DNA of 64,000 nt from Trichomonas tenax (GCA_023091735.1 JALKBU010000161.1:1-64000); one strand, 5' to 3'. Counted from the first letter of the stretch, positions 41,843 to 53,000 are shown. A program made the numbers and translations. Notes: a model not told the origin generated them from the letters alone.

Positions 41843-43597
41843 ATGGATATTTATGATATAGAGCCGTCACAAATTCTCGCTCTTTTCACAGAAGATATCC
41901 AGGGCGAAAGTATACACGAGAGGCTTTTCACTGCCGGAAATATGTACCTCATTGCCGCTGCGCTTGGTCCGGAATCGACAAGAAACTCGTTATTGCCTTT
42001 CCTGATGTCCCGCATCAGCTTAGATGGCGAAGTTAAGGCTATCATCGCTGAGCAACTCGGTGGTTTCGTGAAATACGTCGGAGGATCGAAATTTACAACG
42101 TGTTTATTAGAACCTTTAAAATTACTCGCGGATTCAGACGAAATATTTGTACGAGAGAAAGCAGTAAAAAGTTTAGCGAACGTTTGTAATCACATACCGT
42201 CGAATGAAGCAGATCCTGTAATCACTAAATTTTTAATCACTCTTTTTTCATCACCACAGATTACATTCAAGACAGACGCGTGTATGCTGTTACCGCAGCT
42301 CTACGAGAGACTCGCAGACTCAAATAAAGCAAAACTTCGTCGCGCATTTGTCGCAATGCTTAAAGATGAAACGCCATCAGTTAGAAGAGCAGCGCTTGCG
42401 TCACTGCCAGATCTCGTCAATGTGCTCAAACAGACGACAATTATGAACGAAATTGTGCGACAGGGACTTCAAGAAAGACTCAATGATGATGATGAAAGCA
42501 TCAGAGTAATGATTCCTGGATCTCTTCCAGCGATAGCTGCAAAGATTTCTCCGCAAGATAGAGTGCAGTTCATTGTTCCTATATCGAGAGTTATGGTTAA
42601 AGATTCATCATGGTGGGTCCGCGCGAATATGGCGAAAGCTTTGCCAAAACTTATTCCATATTTTGGCCAGGAATTCATCAACAGTGACATAGGTATGATT
42701 TTACTTATTCTGTTGAGAGATCCTGATCCGGAAGTTAAAACAGCGGCCTGCCAATGCTGCAGACAAGTTATTGATGTTTTGCAGAAAGTTCCGAATTATT
42801 TCATCGACACAGTACTTCCTGAAGTCAATTTACTTGCTGCAGAACGATTCAAACAAGTTCGCGAAGAAGTTGCTTCTGATATATTATATTTCGCGAAGAT
42901 TGTTCCTGATAATATTGCAGAAGAGAAAATCTTCCCGTTGGTTGCTCAATTAATCAATGATACAGAAAGAGATGTCGTCATTGCTATCTTGAGATCACTT
43001 AGTAAGACATTTGGAGCTATCAACAGCTTCTCCATTACACGTGTCATTCTTCCAAAGCTTATCGAAGTTGCTACAAAAGAAGATTGGCGCGTAAGGATCG
43101 AAATCATTCGCAACTTTTGCATTTTCTTGCCTTTCGTCACTGGCGAAGCTATTCACGCTCAGATTATTCCTTTGATTGGTGACTGGCTTCAGGACGAAGT
43201 GTTTGCGGTAAGAGAGGAAATGGCAATGACGTTACCAGACTTCTTACAAGTGATGCAAGGCGACACTACAAATTCATTCAATGAAGTTATCGACGCTGTT
43301 ATCTCTGTTATTATGAGATTGAACCACTCTCAGAAGATTCCTGTAAGACAAGCAGCTCTTCTTGCAGCATCGTATATAGGACAAGTTCTTCCACAGGACG
43401 TCATCACCGATAGAATTCTTCCTCCTGTTATTCTTATGGCGAGCGACAAAGTTGTCAATGTTCGAATTTTAGCAGCAAAGACACTGAACAAGCTCAAGTC
43501 GTATGTTAACCAAAATGGAGCACAGAAGATCAAACTATGCGTGAAGCAGCTTGCAAACGATCCGGATAATGATGTGAAATATTTTGTTCAGATGTAA
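41843..43597 (+). CDS. PPP2R1A: PP2A 65-kDa scaffold subunit A (PR65)
   Basis: The 584 residues match the length of animal PR65 (589) and consist of about 15 HEAT repeats. Landmarks are LIAAALGPESTRNSLLPFL, IIAEQLGGFVKYVGG, VREKAVKSLANV, VRRAALASLPDLVNVL, SSWWVRANMAKALPKL and WRVRIEIIRNFCIFLPF. PR65 bridges the catalytic C subunit and regulatory B subunits of protein phosphatase 2A. The frame is open 53 codons further upstream through a TTG. The ATG at 41843 is preferred because it lies directly behind a GTGACA element and matches the family N-terminus. Confidence 0.95.
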   Translation: MDIYDIEPSQILALFTEDIQGESIHERLFTAGNMYLIAAALGPESTRNSLLPFLMSRISLDGEVKAIIAEQLGGFVKYVGGSKFTTCLLEPLKLLADSDEIFVREKAVKSLANVCNHIPSNEADPVITKFLITLFSSPQITFKTDACMLLPQLYERLADSNKAKLRRAFVAMLKDETPSVRRAALASLPDLVNVLKQTTIMNEIVRQGLQERLNDDDESIRVMIPGSLPAIAAKISPQDRVQFIVPISRVMVKDSSWWVRANMAKALPKLIPYFGQEFINSDIGMILLILLRDPDPEVKTAACQCCRQVIDVLQKVPNYFIDTVLPEVNLLAAERFKQVREEVASDILYFAKIVPDNIAEEKIFPLVAQLINDTERDVVIAILRSLSKTFGAINSFSITRVILPKLIEVATKEDWRVRIEIIRNFCIFLPFVTGEAIHAQIIPLIGDWLQDEVFAVREEMAMTLPDFLQVMQGDTTNSFNEVIDAVISVIMRLNHSQKIPVRQAALLAASYIGQVLPQDVITDRILPPVILMASDKVVNVRILAAKTLNKLKSYVNQNGAQKIKLCVKQLANDPDNDVKYFVQM

Positions 43598-44405
43598 TCT
43601 TTTATTTGTTTTTATTTTATTTTGTTTGTTGTATGTAAATATATTTCCTATAGTAGATATATGCCTTTATAGAAATAGTTCAAATCCAATAATAAATCAC
43701 AAATGTTAATTTTCATTTCTATATAATCCATATCAATAATAGAACCATGTGAAAATGGTGTTTGTTCATCAAATTATAGCGATTTATGTTGATTTTGTCT
43801 TATATATCATTATGATTATTGAAAATACATTGATATTAAGATAACATGATATGAAACAAATCCAAAATAGGAAAGTGAAGGACTTTTAATGTATATAATA
43901 CTCAAATATTAATTATATCAGGAATATTCAATTCAAAAAATGGCATTTATTCGATTTAACGAATTTTTCCACTCAAATATGAAATAGAATGTATTGTATA
44001 TATATTTCACTGGTTTAAAAAATTTCAACACTCTGAAAATAACAAAGAAAAAAGAAATAATAAAGAAATTTAAAAGTTTTCTAAAACAGATGATTTTTAA
44101 AAACTCGTTATTTTGAACTGATATTTAAAGATATACTCCTATGGGAAATAAAAAGTTTATATTTAAAGTTTTAAATGATAATTGCTAAGGAAAAAGTGAG
44201 ATTTCATTACCAACTATTTCAATAATCTTATTTTAAAAATCGATTTTAATGTTAAAATTGGATGCAAAATATAGAGTAATATCATTATCCATTAACAAAA
44301 CTCAAAAATAAAAAGTTTGAGCACAATAGTAACGAAATTCCTAAAAAGACATCAAAAACAATCATAACTCGATCCAAAATCAATGATTTCATAATTTAAA
44401 CAAAA
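43598..44405. other. Intergenic spacer, AT-rich
   Basis: No gene, tRNA or clear repeat is visible. Confidence 0.5.
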
Positions 44406-47400
44406 ATGTTGACATTCATGAGAAGAATCGTTGAATTTGGGGTCAGAAAGACATTTTCTCTTCCAACTTCTGCCTCCAGAATCAACTATATCGGGAAAAT
44501 CAACAAATACAGATACATCGTGACATCAAACAAAAGCATTTCGGTTTATGAAGATGAAAATCAAATTTGTTCTTATCCAATCGCTACACAAACCGCAATA
44601 TACATTCAAAAATTCGATGCTTTGTTGTTTATTCCCAAAAAAGGCAACAAATTTCTCATACATTTCGTTCGAGATTTAAAAGAATGCGTTTACGAAGGAC
44701 TTGAGATCGATCATTTGGGAATAAATCATTTGTTGTTCTCAGAAAAATCTGATACTCTCATTTCTTTCGGCATTGGAGTTAGAACTTGGCGATTAAAATG
44801 TCCATTGGCCGAAAATCGTCGATTAAATCAAAAAATAGTCATCGAAATCACAGAAAGAGCCCAATTTCTTGAAGACAGCATCATGAAAGAGCTTTTTATT
44901 CCAACATTCGACTCAAATAACGAAAGAATATTATTTAACACGCAAAATACTCTCATTGGCTACGACTTGGATGGAAATAGTGTAGATCTCCCAATAACGT
45001 ACAAAACAGAGAACTTTATAATGTTTCGATATAATTCTTACGATGATTCATATGTAACAGTGGATTTGGAACAAGGAATGTGTTTATGGAGCAAATTGGG
45101 ATCCATTATCAACAGATTTCCTTTCAACACCAAAAAATTGGTTACGATGTATTTTATCAACTTCGAATTCGCTTTAGCAATAGATTCTGACTATAAAATA
45201 GATATAATTGATCTGAGAACAATGCAGCTGTTCCCTGGTGTCGTTCTGGAAGAGAAACCACTTCGACTCTTTTTCGTTCCGGGCGAATTTCCAACTTTTG
45301 TCTCTGTTGCAACGCGAATGAACTTTTACACGATTTCAACATTCTGGGAGCAGTGGATTGAACTCTCCACGACAGTTGTTAGGATGTTTAGATGTCCTTC
45401 TGCAGAGAAATCAGCTCGTCTTCTTTTTCTCCTCGCAAATTCAAGTTTTGCACTTCTCAGTCCTAAATCAGGCAACAAAGTCGGTATCTGCTTGAGCGAA
45501 AGCACTTCTTTCCCAAAGGATTTCTTTGTGCAGAGGAGTGACAGAACAATGAGCAGAGATTTATTGAGATGCATCCAAGAAGATGGAACTTTCGAGATTT
45601 TTCAAATGAATGACATTCCTTTTTCGTGTATCACATCAATGAAAATGAATGCGACATCACTATGCCAAGCAATCATCAACAACAAATACGTCAATATAAT
45701 TGGAACAACATTTGGATCAATCGTTGTTTTAGATGATAGCACTCTTGAAATAGTTTCGAAAATATCACCAAATACTCAGCCTCCTCTGAAGCTATTCGCA
45801 CACCACTCTTCAGACTCTTTGCTGGTTGTCTATCAGCGCGAAATTATCGTCTTTTCTCTTTCCACACTCAACGAAAAGTACAAAGTGAATCAAAGTTATG
45901 TTAAAGTTCGCGAAGTTTTCTGGGATTATTTGATCAATGGATACGAAGACGGCCGCATGGAAATATTCAGCATCCATAAAGATCATTTGTATCCTGTCTT
46001 TGATGAACAATATCCAATACATGATGGGGCGATTTCATGTCTTGCTCGAGGCAGCACTTTCTTTCTCTCTGTTGCATCCAATGGTTCCGTCATTATTTGG
46101 AGTCAAACGCTGGAAATGCTTGCGAAGCTGAAATTCCCTTTGGAGATATATAGTGCTTGCGTTCTTAATGGAACTCGAAGTATTTTGTTCGGTTTAGACA
46201 AATCCGTTATGATTCTCGATGGATCACAAGTTTTCGCTGAAGTTGATGAAGAAGATATAATTTGGGATAACTTCGATCGCCGTGTTGACGACTTCGAGCT
46301 CAACAAGTTCCAATTCGAGCCGCGTCCGCCATCAGTTTCAGACTCCGTTTGGATGGAAAACTTTAGAAAGGAAAAAGGACTTCCTCCAAAATTTTCAAGT
46401 TTACCTCAAACACGCGTCAACATTGCACCAATGGGACTCACAAATTTCGTAAGACGCAGACACCGCAGAGTTGCAAATCTCAATATCAATTGTCTTTCTG
46501 TTACTGCCTTTGATGCTGACCACGCAAGTGTTTCTGTTAATGCTGATAATTCTAATAACAAACAAACAACAGATAATGAAGATCTAACAGAAGAATATAA
46601 AAATCTTTTGCTTCAAGATATGCTCAGCATCGATAAATCTCAACAAGCACCTCCTTCAAGCTCTCCTAAGAAGGCTGAACCAATTCAGCAACAAAAGACG
46701 GAAGAAGAGGAATACGATTATATCGAAGAATACGAAGAAGATGTTTATGAATCACAGCCTCCACTGCAAATTGAAATTCCAGAAGATAATGAAAACCAAG
46801 AAATAGTTGAAGAAGAAGATATTGAAGAAGAGGAAATAGATGCAGGGCCTTTATTCAGTGATGATGATGCTGGAATGGATATTATCGTAAAAACACCGCG
46901 ACGTGTTAAAAAAGTCGAATATAATGTTCCAAAACGTGTCCAGGAAGCCAAAAATGAAAATGCTCAAAACAGTCAATCTTCATCTCGAAAAAGCAGAGCA
47001 AAGGACAGCAAAAGTCCACGCGATAATGATAATAGTGAGGATGATGATAATGAGGAAAGCAAATCAAAGCAACAAAGAACGAAAACAACAGAGAAAAATG
47101 TGAAAAATCAAAACAAAACGACAAAGAAATCGAAGAACACAAAAAGCATTTCTACAAAGAAAGGAGGAAAAGATGAATCAAAGCAAACAAATAATGATGA
47201 TGTTGATGATGAAGAAAATGCAAACACCGAAAATGAAACAAAGCAGAGAAGTAAAAATAAAAGGAAAATATCAATCATTAGTCAAAACACAATCGAGAGT
47301 GTTTCAAAGCAAAAGGCAAAGAAAAGAAAGAACAATAAAAACACAGATCAAGTTGATGAAGAAAGTATTCCTGAAAATAAAGTGAAATCTAAACAAAAGG

Positions 47401-48695
47401 CATCAAAACAGAAAACGAAGAGTGCACAAAATCAAACAAATCAATCAGAATTAAATGATGAAAATAACATCAATGAAGAAACAAATGAAAATAATTCAAA
47501 TGATGAAGTTGAAGAAAATGAAGCAAATGATTATGATAACGAAAACAGCAGTGATTCTAGCTCAAGCTCACATGAAGTGAAAGAGCCTTCAGCTAAAAAG
47601 AGCGTCGCTGCTGATATCCGTAATCGCAGAAAGTCCCACGACGCATCATCAAAATCTGGCCAAAGCGAAGTGGACAAAAATTCTTCAGAAGGGGATGATG
47701 ATTATGAACAAGAAAGCTCACAGATTGATGAAGAAAATAAAGGCAGTCAGAGTTCCTCGAAGGATACATCGATTAAACAAAACAAAACTCCAAACAAGCA
47801 GCAAAACAAAATTACTAAAACATTACAAAACAAAGAATCATTGAAATCAATAAATAACAAGAAAACCATTAATGAACCTAAAAATGGTCAAACAGATTCA
47901 AAGAATGCTGATAAACAGGAAGTTATCAATGATCACATACAATCGAACAATCAAAATGATGATAATATCAATCAGAGCGAAAGTAAACCACAGAATGGAC
48001 AAAGAACACGTTTTGAAACAAAATCAACATCGAAAGAAATTTATCAAAAAGGTTCAAACACTTTACAATTACAGCAAAATCATTCGAACAACGATACTGT
48101 TCATAGAACAACACCAAACTCCGATGACAATGAAAAAGAAGATGAAATCATTAGAGAAAACTTCAGTTCTCATCAATCTGAAGAAGTTTCATATCAAAAC
48201 ATTTCCGAAAATGGAAACAATCACTTCAATATTAAATTCCATCAGCCACAAAAGAAGACAAAAAATACACAATCAGAAAAGAGAAATCTGCCAAAACTTA
48301 ACAACATCAAGGCAAAAGTCGAAGTGAAGACATCACATTACACTATTGCAAATTTGATTGGAGAAACGAGCAAATCGAAACCATGCATTCCACCTCCTCC
48401 TGTGCAGTATGTTCCGCCAAAAGTCAGTTTCGTCATGCTCGGACTTGAAGGTTTGTTACCTGCTTCGAAGAGTGCCAGAGATCTTATTTCGAATAACTTA
48501 ATGAATCCAAATTTGCCAAGATTAGAGATTTCACGTCAACAATACGAATACTCAACTGGAGCACTTTCACCACCAGCAAGGAGGCCGCCTAATCTCATAA
48601 ATAACTCCATCAGGCACAAAATTATTTCTCCACGTCCCATCAAACCACCGAATTTTGGTCACAATGGAGCGCAGAGACGACTCAAACCAGTTTAA
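44406..48695 (+). CDS. WD40 beta-propeller protein with long charged disordered tail
   Basis: Of 1429 residues, about 1-650 form two WD40-like propellers (units such as TLISFGIGVRTWRLK, FFLSVASNGSVIIWSQ, WDYLINGYEDGRMEIFS). A linker (IWDNFDRRVDDFELNKFQFE) follows. Residues about 700-1300 are highly charged and N/Q/S/K/E-rich, with EEEE runs and KQK blocks. A proline-rich end (CIPPPPVQYVPPK, PPARRPPNLI) closes the protein. The architecture recalls large WDR proteins of flagella or chromatin, but I do not recognise an orthologue. The tail may bind nucleic acid or other proteins; this is inference. The frame is intact throughout. Confidence 0.8.
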   Translation: MLTFMRRIVEFGVRKTFSLPTSASRINYIGKINKYRYIVTSNKSISVYEDENQICSYPIATQTAIYIQKFDALLFIPKKGNKFLIHFVRDLKECVYEGLEIDHLGINHLLFSEKSDTLISFGIGVRTWRLKCPLAENRRLNQKIVIEITERAQFLEDSIMKELFIPTFDSNNERILFNTQNTLIGYDLDGNSVDLPITYKTENFIMFRYNSYDDSYVTVDLEQGMCLWSKLGSIINRFPFNTKKLVTMYFINFEFALAIDSDYKIDIIDLRTMQLFPGVVLEEKPLRLFFVPGEFPTFVSVATRMNFYTISTFWEQWIELSTTVVRMFRCPSAEKSARLLFLLANSSFALLSPKSGNKVGICLSESTSFPKDFFVQRSDRTMSRDLLRCIQEDGTFEIFQMNDIPFSCITSMKMNATSLCQAIINNKYVNIIGTTFGSIVVLDDSTLEIVSKISPNTQPPLKLFAHHSSDSLLVVYQREIIVFSLSTLNEKYKVNQSYVKVREVFWDYLINGYEDGRMEIFSIHKDHLYPVFDEQYPIHDGAISCLARGSTFFLSVASNGSVIIWSQTLEMLAKLKFPLEIYSACVLNGTRSILFGLDKSVMILDGSQVFAEVDEEDIIWDNFDRRVDDFELNKFQFEPRPPSVSDSVWMENFRKEKGLPPKFSSLPQTRVNIAPMGLTNFVRRRHRRVANLNINCLSVTAFDADHASVSVNADNSNNKQTTDNEDLTEEYKNLLLQDMLSIDKSQQAPPSSSPKKAEPIQQQKTEEEEYDYIEEYEEDVYESQPPLQIEIPEDNENQEIVEEEDIEEEEIDAGPLFSDDDAGMDIIVKTPRRVKKVEYNVPKRVQEAKNENAQNSQSSSRKSRAKDSKSPRDNDNSEDDDNEESKSKQQRTKTTEKNVKNQNKTTKKSKNTKSISTKKGGKDESKQTNNDDVDDEENANTENETKQRSKNKRKISIISQNTIESVSKQKAKKRKNNKNTDQVDEESIPENKVKSKQKASKQKTKSAQNQTNQSELNDENNINEETNENNSNDEVEENEANDYDNENSSDSSSSSHEVKEPSAKKSVAADIRNRRKSHDASSKSGQSEVDKNSSEGDDDYEQESSQIDEENKGSQSSSKDTSIKQNKTPNKQQNKITKTLQNKESLKSINNKKTINEPKNGQTDSKNADKQEVINDHIQSNNQNDDNINQSESKPQNGQRTRFETKSTSKEIYQKGSNTLQLQQNHSNNDTVHRTTPNSDDNEKEDEIIRENFSSHQSEEVSYQNISENGNNHFNIKFHQPQKKTKNTQSEKRNLPKLNNIKAKVEVKTSHYTIANLIGETSKSKPCIPPPPVQYVPPKVSFVMLGLEGLLPASKSARDLISNNLMNPNLPRLEISRQQYEYSTGALSPPARRPPNLINNSIRHKIISPRPIKPPNFGHNGAQRRLKPV

Positions 48696-48854
48696 TTATT
48701 ATTTTTATATACCATGTAATAAAATTGTTTAGTATATATTATTGCGTAATTATTCATTATATTTTAATAAAAATGAGATTAAATTCTTCTTATTCTCATG
48801 TAATTAAGTCTTACGTAGTTATATGTGTGAGAACAATCATGGATTCGTTTGATC

Positions 48855-49375
48855 TCACTTGTTGTTTGGTTTAGTAAGACTCTTGATCACAGGAATTGTT
48901 GCCAAAGTATCTCCTTCACAGTCTTGGATTGCAGAAATATTACCGTTATGGATTCTTTGGATTGCTTTGACAGTGTTTGGCGATGTTAGATCTTTTGTTC
49001 CACATAAATATATATGAATTTTTGTATTTGGAAAACTTCCTGTTTGCAATTCAACAAAATCATAAATCAAAAACAATCTTCGAAAATTTCACAATTTTGG
49101 AGGTTGCTACAGTAACAAAATGCATAATCATTTACAATTGTTCCAGGATAAATTGTGATTGATGTTATCATTGTTCTTGCAAATACATTAATTTTCAATT
49201 CTTTCAATGATGATGATAAGTAAATTTCTTTTTGTTGTGAACATTCAGAGAAACAAGAAACTCCAATGGTTTCGAGTTTAGGTGGAATCTTTAATGATTT
49301 GATTTTCATACAACTTTGAAAAGCATTGTTTCCAATTGGAATGAGTGTTGGTGAAAATTTTTCCCCAAATTTCAT
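48855..49375 (-). pseudogene. BspA-like leucine-rich-repeat gene fragment
   Basis: Minus strand: LRR_5-type repeats (IGNNAFQSCMKIKSLKIPPK; IGVSCFSECSQQKEIYLSSS; VNDYAFCYCSNLQNCEIFED) are followed, after a frameshift near 49070, by the typical closing part of these proteins (TKIHIYLCGTKDLTS...IQRIHNGNISAIQ). BspA-like proteins form a huge trichomonad surface family; full members have many more repeats. This is a broken 3' end of about 170 codons. Confidence 0.75.
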
Positions 49376-49533
49376 TACCTTTACATTACTCTTTTCATTT
49401 GATCTTAAGAGCTATCTGCTTCAGGCAAAGAAATATATAACATACAAAGCTTTAAAGACAGAAATGACTATCATCGTTTTAAAAGGGAACAGGTTGAACC
49501 AAAAAATGTTCAATTCTGAAAATAAGAAAAATT

Positions 49534-49605
49534 TGAGGCCGAAGGGAGTCGAACCCCCAACCTTGAGATCTGGAGTCTCACGCAATGCCATTATGCTACA
49601 GCCCC
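49534..49605 (-). tRNA. tRNA-Trp (CCA), intronless
   Basis: The 72-base minus-strand sequence folds as a cloverleaf. The acceptor GGGGCTG pairs with CGGCCTC (two G-U pairs), and the anticodon stem TGAGA/TCTCA holds loop CTCCAGA, giving anticodon CCA. The T arm GGGGG-TTCGACT-CCCTT is well formed and a discriminator A follows. CCA is not encoded. It lies 158 bases upstream of the BspA fragment, with which it shares a strand. Confidence 0.85.
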
Positions 49606-50135
49606 AACTGAATTTTTATTTTTTAGACTTTTGATCATTAAAGTTTCATACTTTTATATTTTTACCATTTTTGAAAAATAGACGATTTCAGCTATGTGAG
49701 ATTTGATTGAAGTAATAGAGCTGATGTGACAATGTATGAAGTTCTGCACTAGAATTGATGTGTTTTAATCACTTTGAAATTAAGATGCAGATTTACCAAT
49801 AAAGCATGAGTTTTCCTTTGAGCACCGCTGTTCCAAAGAATAGTTTGATAAGTGCTTTATCTTATGCAATATATAGTAATTATATATGTATTCTAGAAAA
49901 AAACTTTTGCCGCATCAGCATTCGTCAGTTAATTAATCTGAGATTTCATTCATATATAAGATGTATGAATATGGCCTATGCTCAAGTATATTGAAGCATC
50001 AACATTGTAATAATCAAAATCATAAGAGTCGTATTCTAAATTAAAAAATAATAAATGATATTAAAAAAATGCCATGTAAAAATTAAATACGACATTTTTC
50101 TACACAGGGGCAGTCACCATTTACCCCATTATTAA
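49606..50135. promoter_or_regulatory. Spacer ending in GTCACCATTTA initiator-like site
   Basis: A short frame at 49806-49994 shows no protein-like pattern. GGGGCAGTCACCATTTA at 50107-50123 lies 12 bases ahead of the RING gene ATG and fits the trichomonad initiator shape (TCACCATTTA). Confidence 0.5.
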
Positions 50136-51656
50136 ATGTTTGAACCTGATGATCGGGAAGATTGGCGAATTCCTTTGATCGAAGGTTTGAAATATAAACA
50201 AAGTGCTCTAAATAATCTGTCTTCATGGATTAACTGTTATAACAATCACTATTCAAAGTTTGAAAACGAATTTCGAAACATCTTTATGATAATGAATGAT
50301 ATAATTAAATCATTTATGGAAATCATACGAAAATCACATAGTTTAACTAATTTTACATCAAATGATCAGGATTACACCGCAATTTTTTCCATAATATCAA
50401 ATTATCTATCTCAGAATGAAATTTCGCCAGAAAATCAAGCAGAAATGAGTGAACTAAAAGAAATTACCAATGGAATTTTAAATGTTTTACAAGTTTATCA
50501 ACAAACATTTCCAACTTCGAATTATAATGGAATGTCATTGTTACATTCTGGTGTTCACATTAAAAAACAGATTGTATCGAACTTGGAGAACATTTCAAAT
50601 CAACAAATTCCTTCTTTTACCGAATATTTGAAACAGAGTTTATATCTTCGGATTTCAAGTCTTTATGATGCTCAGAAACTTTGCATCACATCTTTGGGAA
50701 CACTAAACACGACTTATGAAATGCAAGAAATGGACAAATTATTTCCATCTCCGATTTTATTGTCTGAATTCCAATTATTTCGTCGTTTAACAGATAATCA
50801 TGCTAAGCTCTGTTCACTTTATAAACCTGCGCTTTCAAAATATCAAAGAAATGTATCAGAACTTGAAATTCTCACAGATGAAATAAAATATCTATCAAAT
50901 GAGCTTAGCAATCTTATCACAACAAAAACAGATACATTGTTGTTAGAATACACAAAAATTCTTTCTAATTTCAAAGCTTTTTCATTAGAATCAAAGATTC
51001 TTAGCAAACAGTTGAGTTTAGCTAAAGAACTCCAAAATATAGATATAGATGGCATAGAAAATTCAGAAATTTCAATCGAAGACCACTATTCCATATTAAA
51101 AAGAAATTTAGAAATTGCATTTCAAAATATGAATATTCTTATGAAGATCGAAAAAGAATTTGATTGCAATGGGAAATGCAATCCAAAGTTTAATGAGTTA
51201 ACAACCAAATTCGTCAACGAACTAAACACAACAAGAACATATGCACATGAAATTTCATCAGTTTTGTTTCATCTACATTCAGCATTATCGTATCCTTTGA
51301 TAGACAATAATTTGTTTTCTGAGAAATCAATAATGATGATCTCTGCTGAGATGCCAAGTTTGCTACAGATGAACGGCAAAATTGAATACCTGAAAGATTT
51401 AATAACACAAAAGCAAGAAAACTTGATCAACATGAAAAAACAAGCCGAAAGTCTTCGAATACAGACATTTTTATATGATAATACTAAAGAAAGAATCAAG
51501 CATCCAAAGCAATGCTCAGATTGTTTGCTAAATCCTGTTGTTGTTCCACAATGCGGGCATGCGATGTGTTCTTCATGCTTCAACTCATGTAATGGAATTT
51601 GCCATATATGCGGACAGAGAATAGAAAACTATGTACAGATAAACTGGGAATTTTAA
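50136..51656 (+). CDS. Coiled-coil RING-finger E3 ligase (Bre1-like layout)
   Basis: The 506 residues are mostly helical and coiled coil (about 20-450; for example LEILTDEIKYLSNELSNLI and DLITQKQENLINMKKQAE). A C-terminal C3HC4 RING follows: C460 and C463, C473, H475, C478 and C481, C489 and C492, with the final strand NYVQINWEF. A long coiled coil ending in a RING at the very C-terminus is the design of Bre1/RNF20 histone-H2B ligases, but other coiled-coil E3s share it. Ubiquitin transfer through an E2 is expected from the intact zinc ligands. An initiator-like TCACC element lies just upstream. Confidence 0.85.
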   Translation: MFEPDDREDWRIPLIEGLKYKQSALNNLSSWINCYNNHYSKFENEFRNIFMIMNDIIKSFMEIIRKSHSLTNFTSNDQDYTAIFSIISNYLSQNEISPENQAEMSELKEITNGILNVLQVYQQTFPTSNYNGMSLLHSGVHIKKQIVSNLENISNQQIPSFTEYLKQSLYLRISSLYDAQKLCITSLGTLNTTYEMQEMDKLFPSPILLSEFQLFRRLTDNHAKLCSLYKPALSKYQRNVSELEILTDEIKYLSNELSNLITTKTDTLLLEYTKILSNFKAFSLESKILSKQLSLAKELQNIDIDGIENSEISIEDHYSILKRNLEIAFQNMNILMKIEKEFDCNGKCNPKFNELTTKFVNELNTTRTYAHEISSVLFHLHSALSYPLIDNNLFSEKSIMMISAEMPSLLQMNGKIEYLKDLITQKQENLINMKKQAESLRIQTFLYDNTKERIKHPKQCSDCLLNPVVVPQCGHAMCSSCFNSCNGICHICGQRIENYVQINWEF

Positions 51657-51863
51657 TAGGCAATAATAAACACACGAAATATTTCGCTTTTGATTGAATA
51701 CCCAATAAAGAAGAATGAATGGCCGATGAAATTGAATAGAATTAATATAGAGATTGATATTATTACTTTGTTATTTTTAGAATAAATATTTGTTATTTTG
51801 ACAATTTACATGTGAAAAATAGTTACATGACATTTTAAATGCCGCCACCAAAAAGTGACATAA

Positions 51864-53000
51864 ATGCAAGTTGAGCCAAAAGATATTCAAATTCCTAAGG
51901 AATTCAAGTCAATTGTTGTTCCAAAGCAGTTAACAAGCACTGTCAAATCCATTTTGCAGTCAAAGAACCTTGTTCCAACAGATATTAAAAATGTTATTGA
52001 TGATCTGAATGGAAAGAGAATCGTTATGATAGAGTCAGTGACTGAGATTCCAAGTGAGATATTGGAAAAAGTCCCAGATGCAAAACTTGAGCCATATTCA
52101 GTAACATTAACTTATAAGAACCTTTCTCTCCCAGAAATTCTTCGTTACTATATTCCGGAGCCGATTGTTATCCAAACAGCATTCGAAACAATCGGTCATA
52201 TCGCTCATCTTAATCTTAATGATGATTTATTGCCTTATAAGAAGGTTATTGGTGATGCAATCATTCTCAAGAACCCATATATTAAGACTGTTGCTATCAA
52301 ACAAGGACCAATCAATAATGTATACAGAAATATGGAACTTGAAGTTATTGCAGGCAAAAATGACTTCATAACCACAGTAAATCAGTCAGGGTTCACTTTT
52401 AAGATGGATTTCTCGAAAGTTTATTGGAATTCTAGACTCCAATATGAACACGATTCTGTTGTCGAAACATTCAAACCAAACGCTCTCGTTTGCGATGCTA
52501 TGTGCGGAATCGGTCCGTTCGCTGTTAGAGCAGCAAAGAAGGGCTGCCACGTTCGTGCTAATGACTTAAATCCAGATTCATATTACTGGCTTAAAGAAAA
52601 CTGCAAATTAAATGGCGTTGCAGAAAATGTTGAATGCTTCAATATGGATGCAAGAGAATTCATCAGACAACAGTTTGACAATGGAGGCTGCGACTACATT
52701 GTCATGAATCTCCCAGGAACAGCTGTCGAATTCCTTGACGCTGTTGCTGAAGGAGCAACAAAGAATCGCGAAACAGCGAGAATGCCAATCGTCATCTTCC
52801 ACTCATTCGATAACAAAGATGGAGACTACGCAGCATCTCTCCGTGCAAGAGCAGAGAAGGCTCTCGGCATGAAGCTTCCACACATGGACATCCACAATGT
52901 CAGAGATGTTTCTCCAGGTAAATTCATGTTCAGATGCACATTCAGCTGCGCAGACTTGTTCGCTGACACCGAAGACAACAAACCACATAAAGTAAAATAG
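51864..53000 (+). CDS. TRM5: tRNA (guanine37-N1)-methyltransferase
   Basis: This 378-residue protein follows TRM5/Trmt5 throughout. The N-terminal D1/D2 region has LPEILRYYIPE and GHIAHLNL. A VYWNSRLQYEH motif follows. The SAM-binding Rossmann domain contains CDAMCGIGPFAVRAA (about 209-223), ANDLNPDSYYWLKEN and the catalytic-site motif MNLPGTAVEFLDAV (about 285-300). It makes m1G37 next to the anticodon, preventing frameshifts; cytosolic and, in aerobes, mitochondrial pools are known. No targeting peptide is seen. The start lies behind AAAAAGTGACATAA. Confidence 0.95.
   Translation: MQVEPKDIQIPKEFKSIVVPKQLTSTVKSILQSKNLVPTDIKNVIDDLNGKRIVMIESVTEIPSEILEKVPDAKLEPYSVTLTYKNLSLPEILRYYIPEPIVIQTAFETIGHIAHLNLNDDLLPYKKVIGDAIILKNPYIKTVAIKQGPINNVYRNMELEVIAGKNDFITTVNQSGFTFKMDFSKVYWNSRLQYEHDSVVETFKPNALVCDAMCGIGPFAVRAAKKGCHVRANDLNPDSYYWLKENCKLNGVAENVECFNMDAREFIRQQFDNGGCDYIVMNLPGTAVEFLDAVAEGATKNRETARMPIVIFHSFDNKDGDYAASLRARAEKALGMKLPHMDIHNVRDVSPGKFMFRCTFSCADLFADTEDNKPHKVK

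Noticed and set aside
49326..49634. Plus-strand frame across the BspA fragment and tRNA-Trp
   Set aside because: It crosses a tRNA gene and mirrors the minus-strand LRR sequence.
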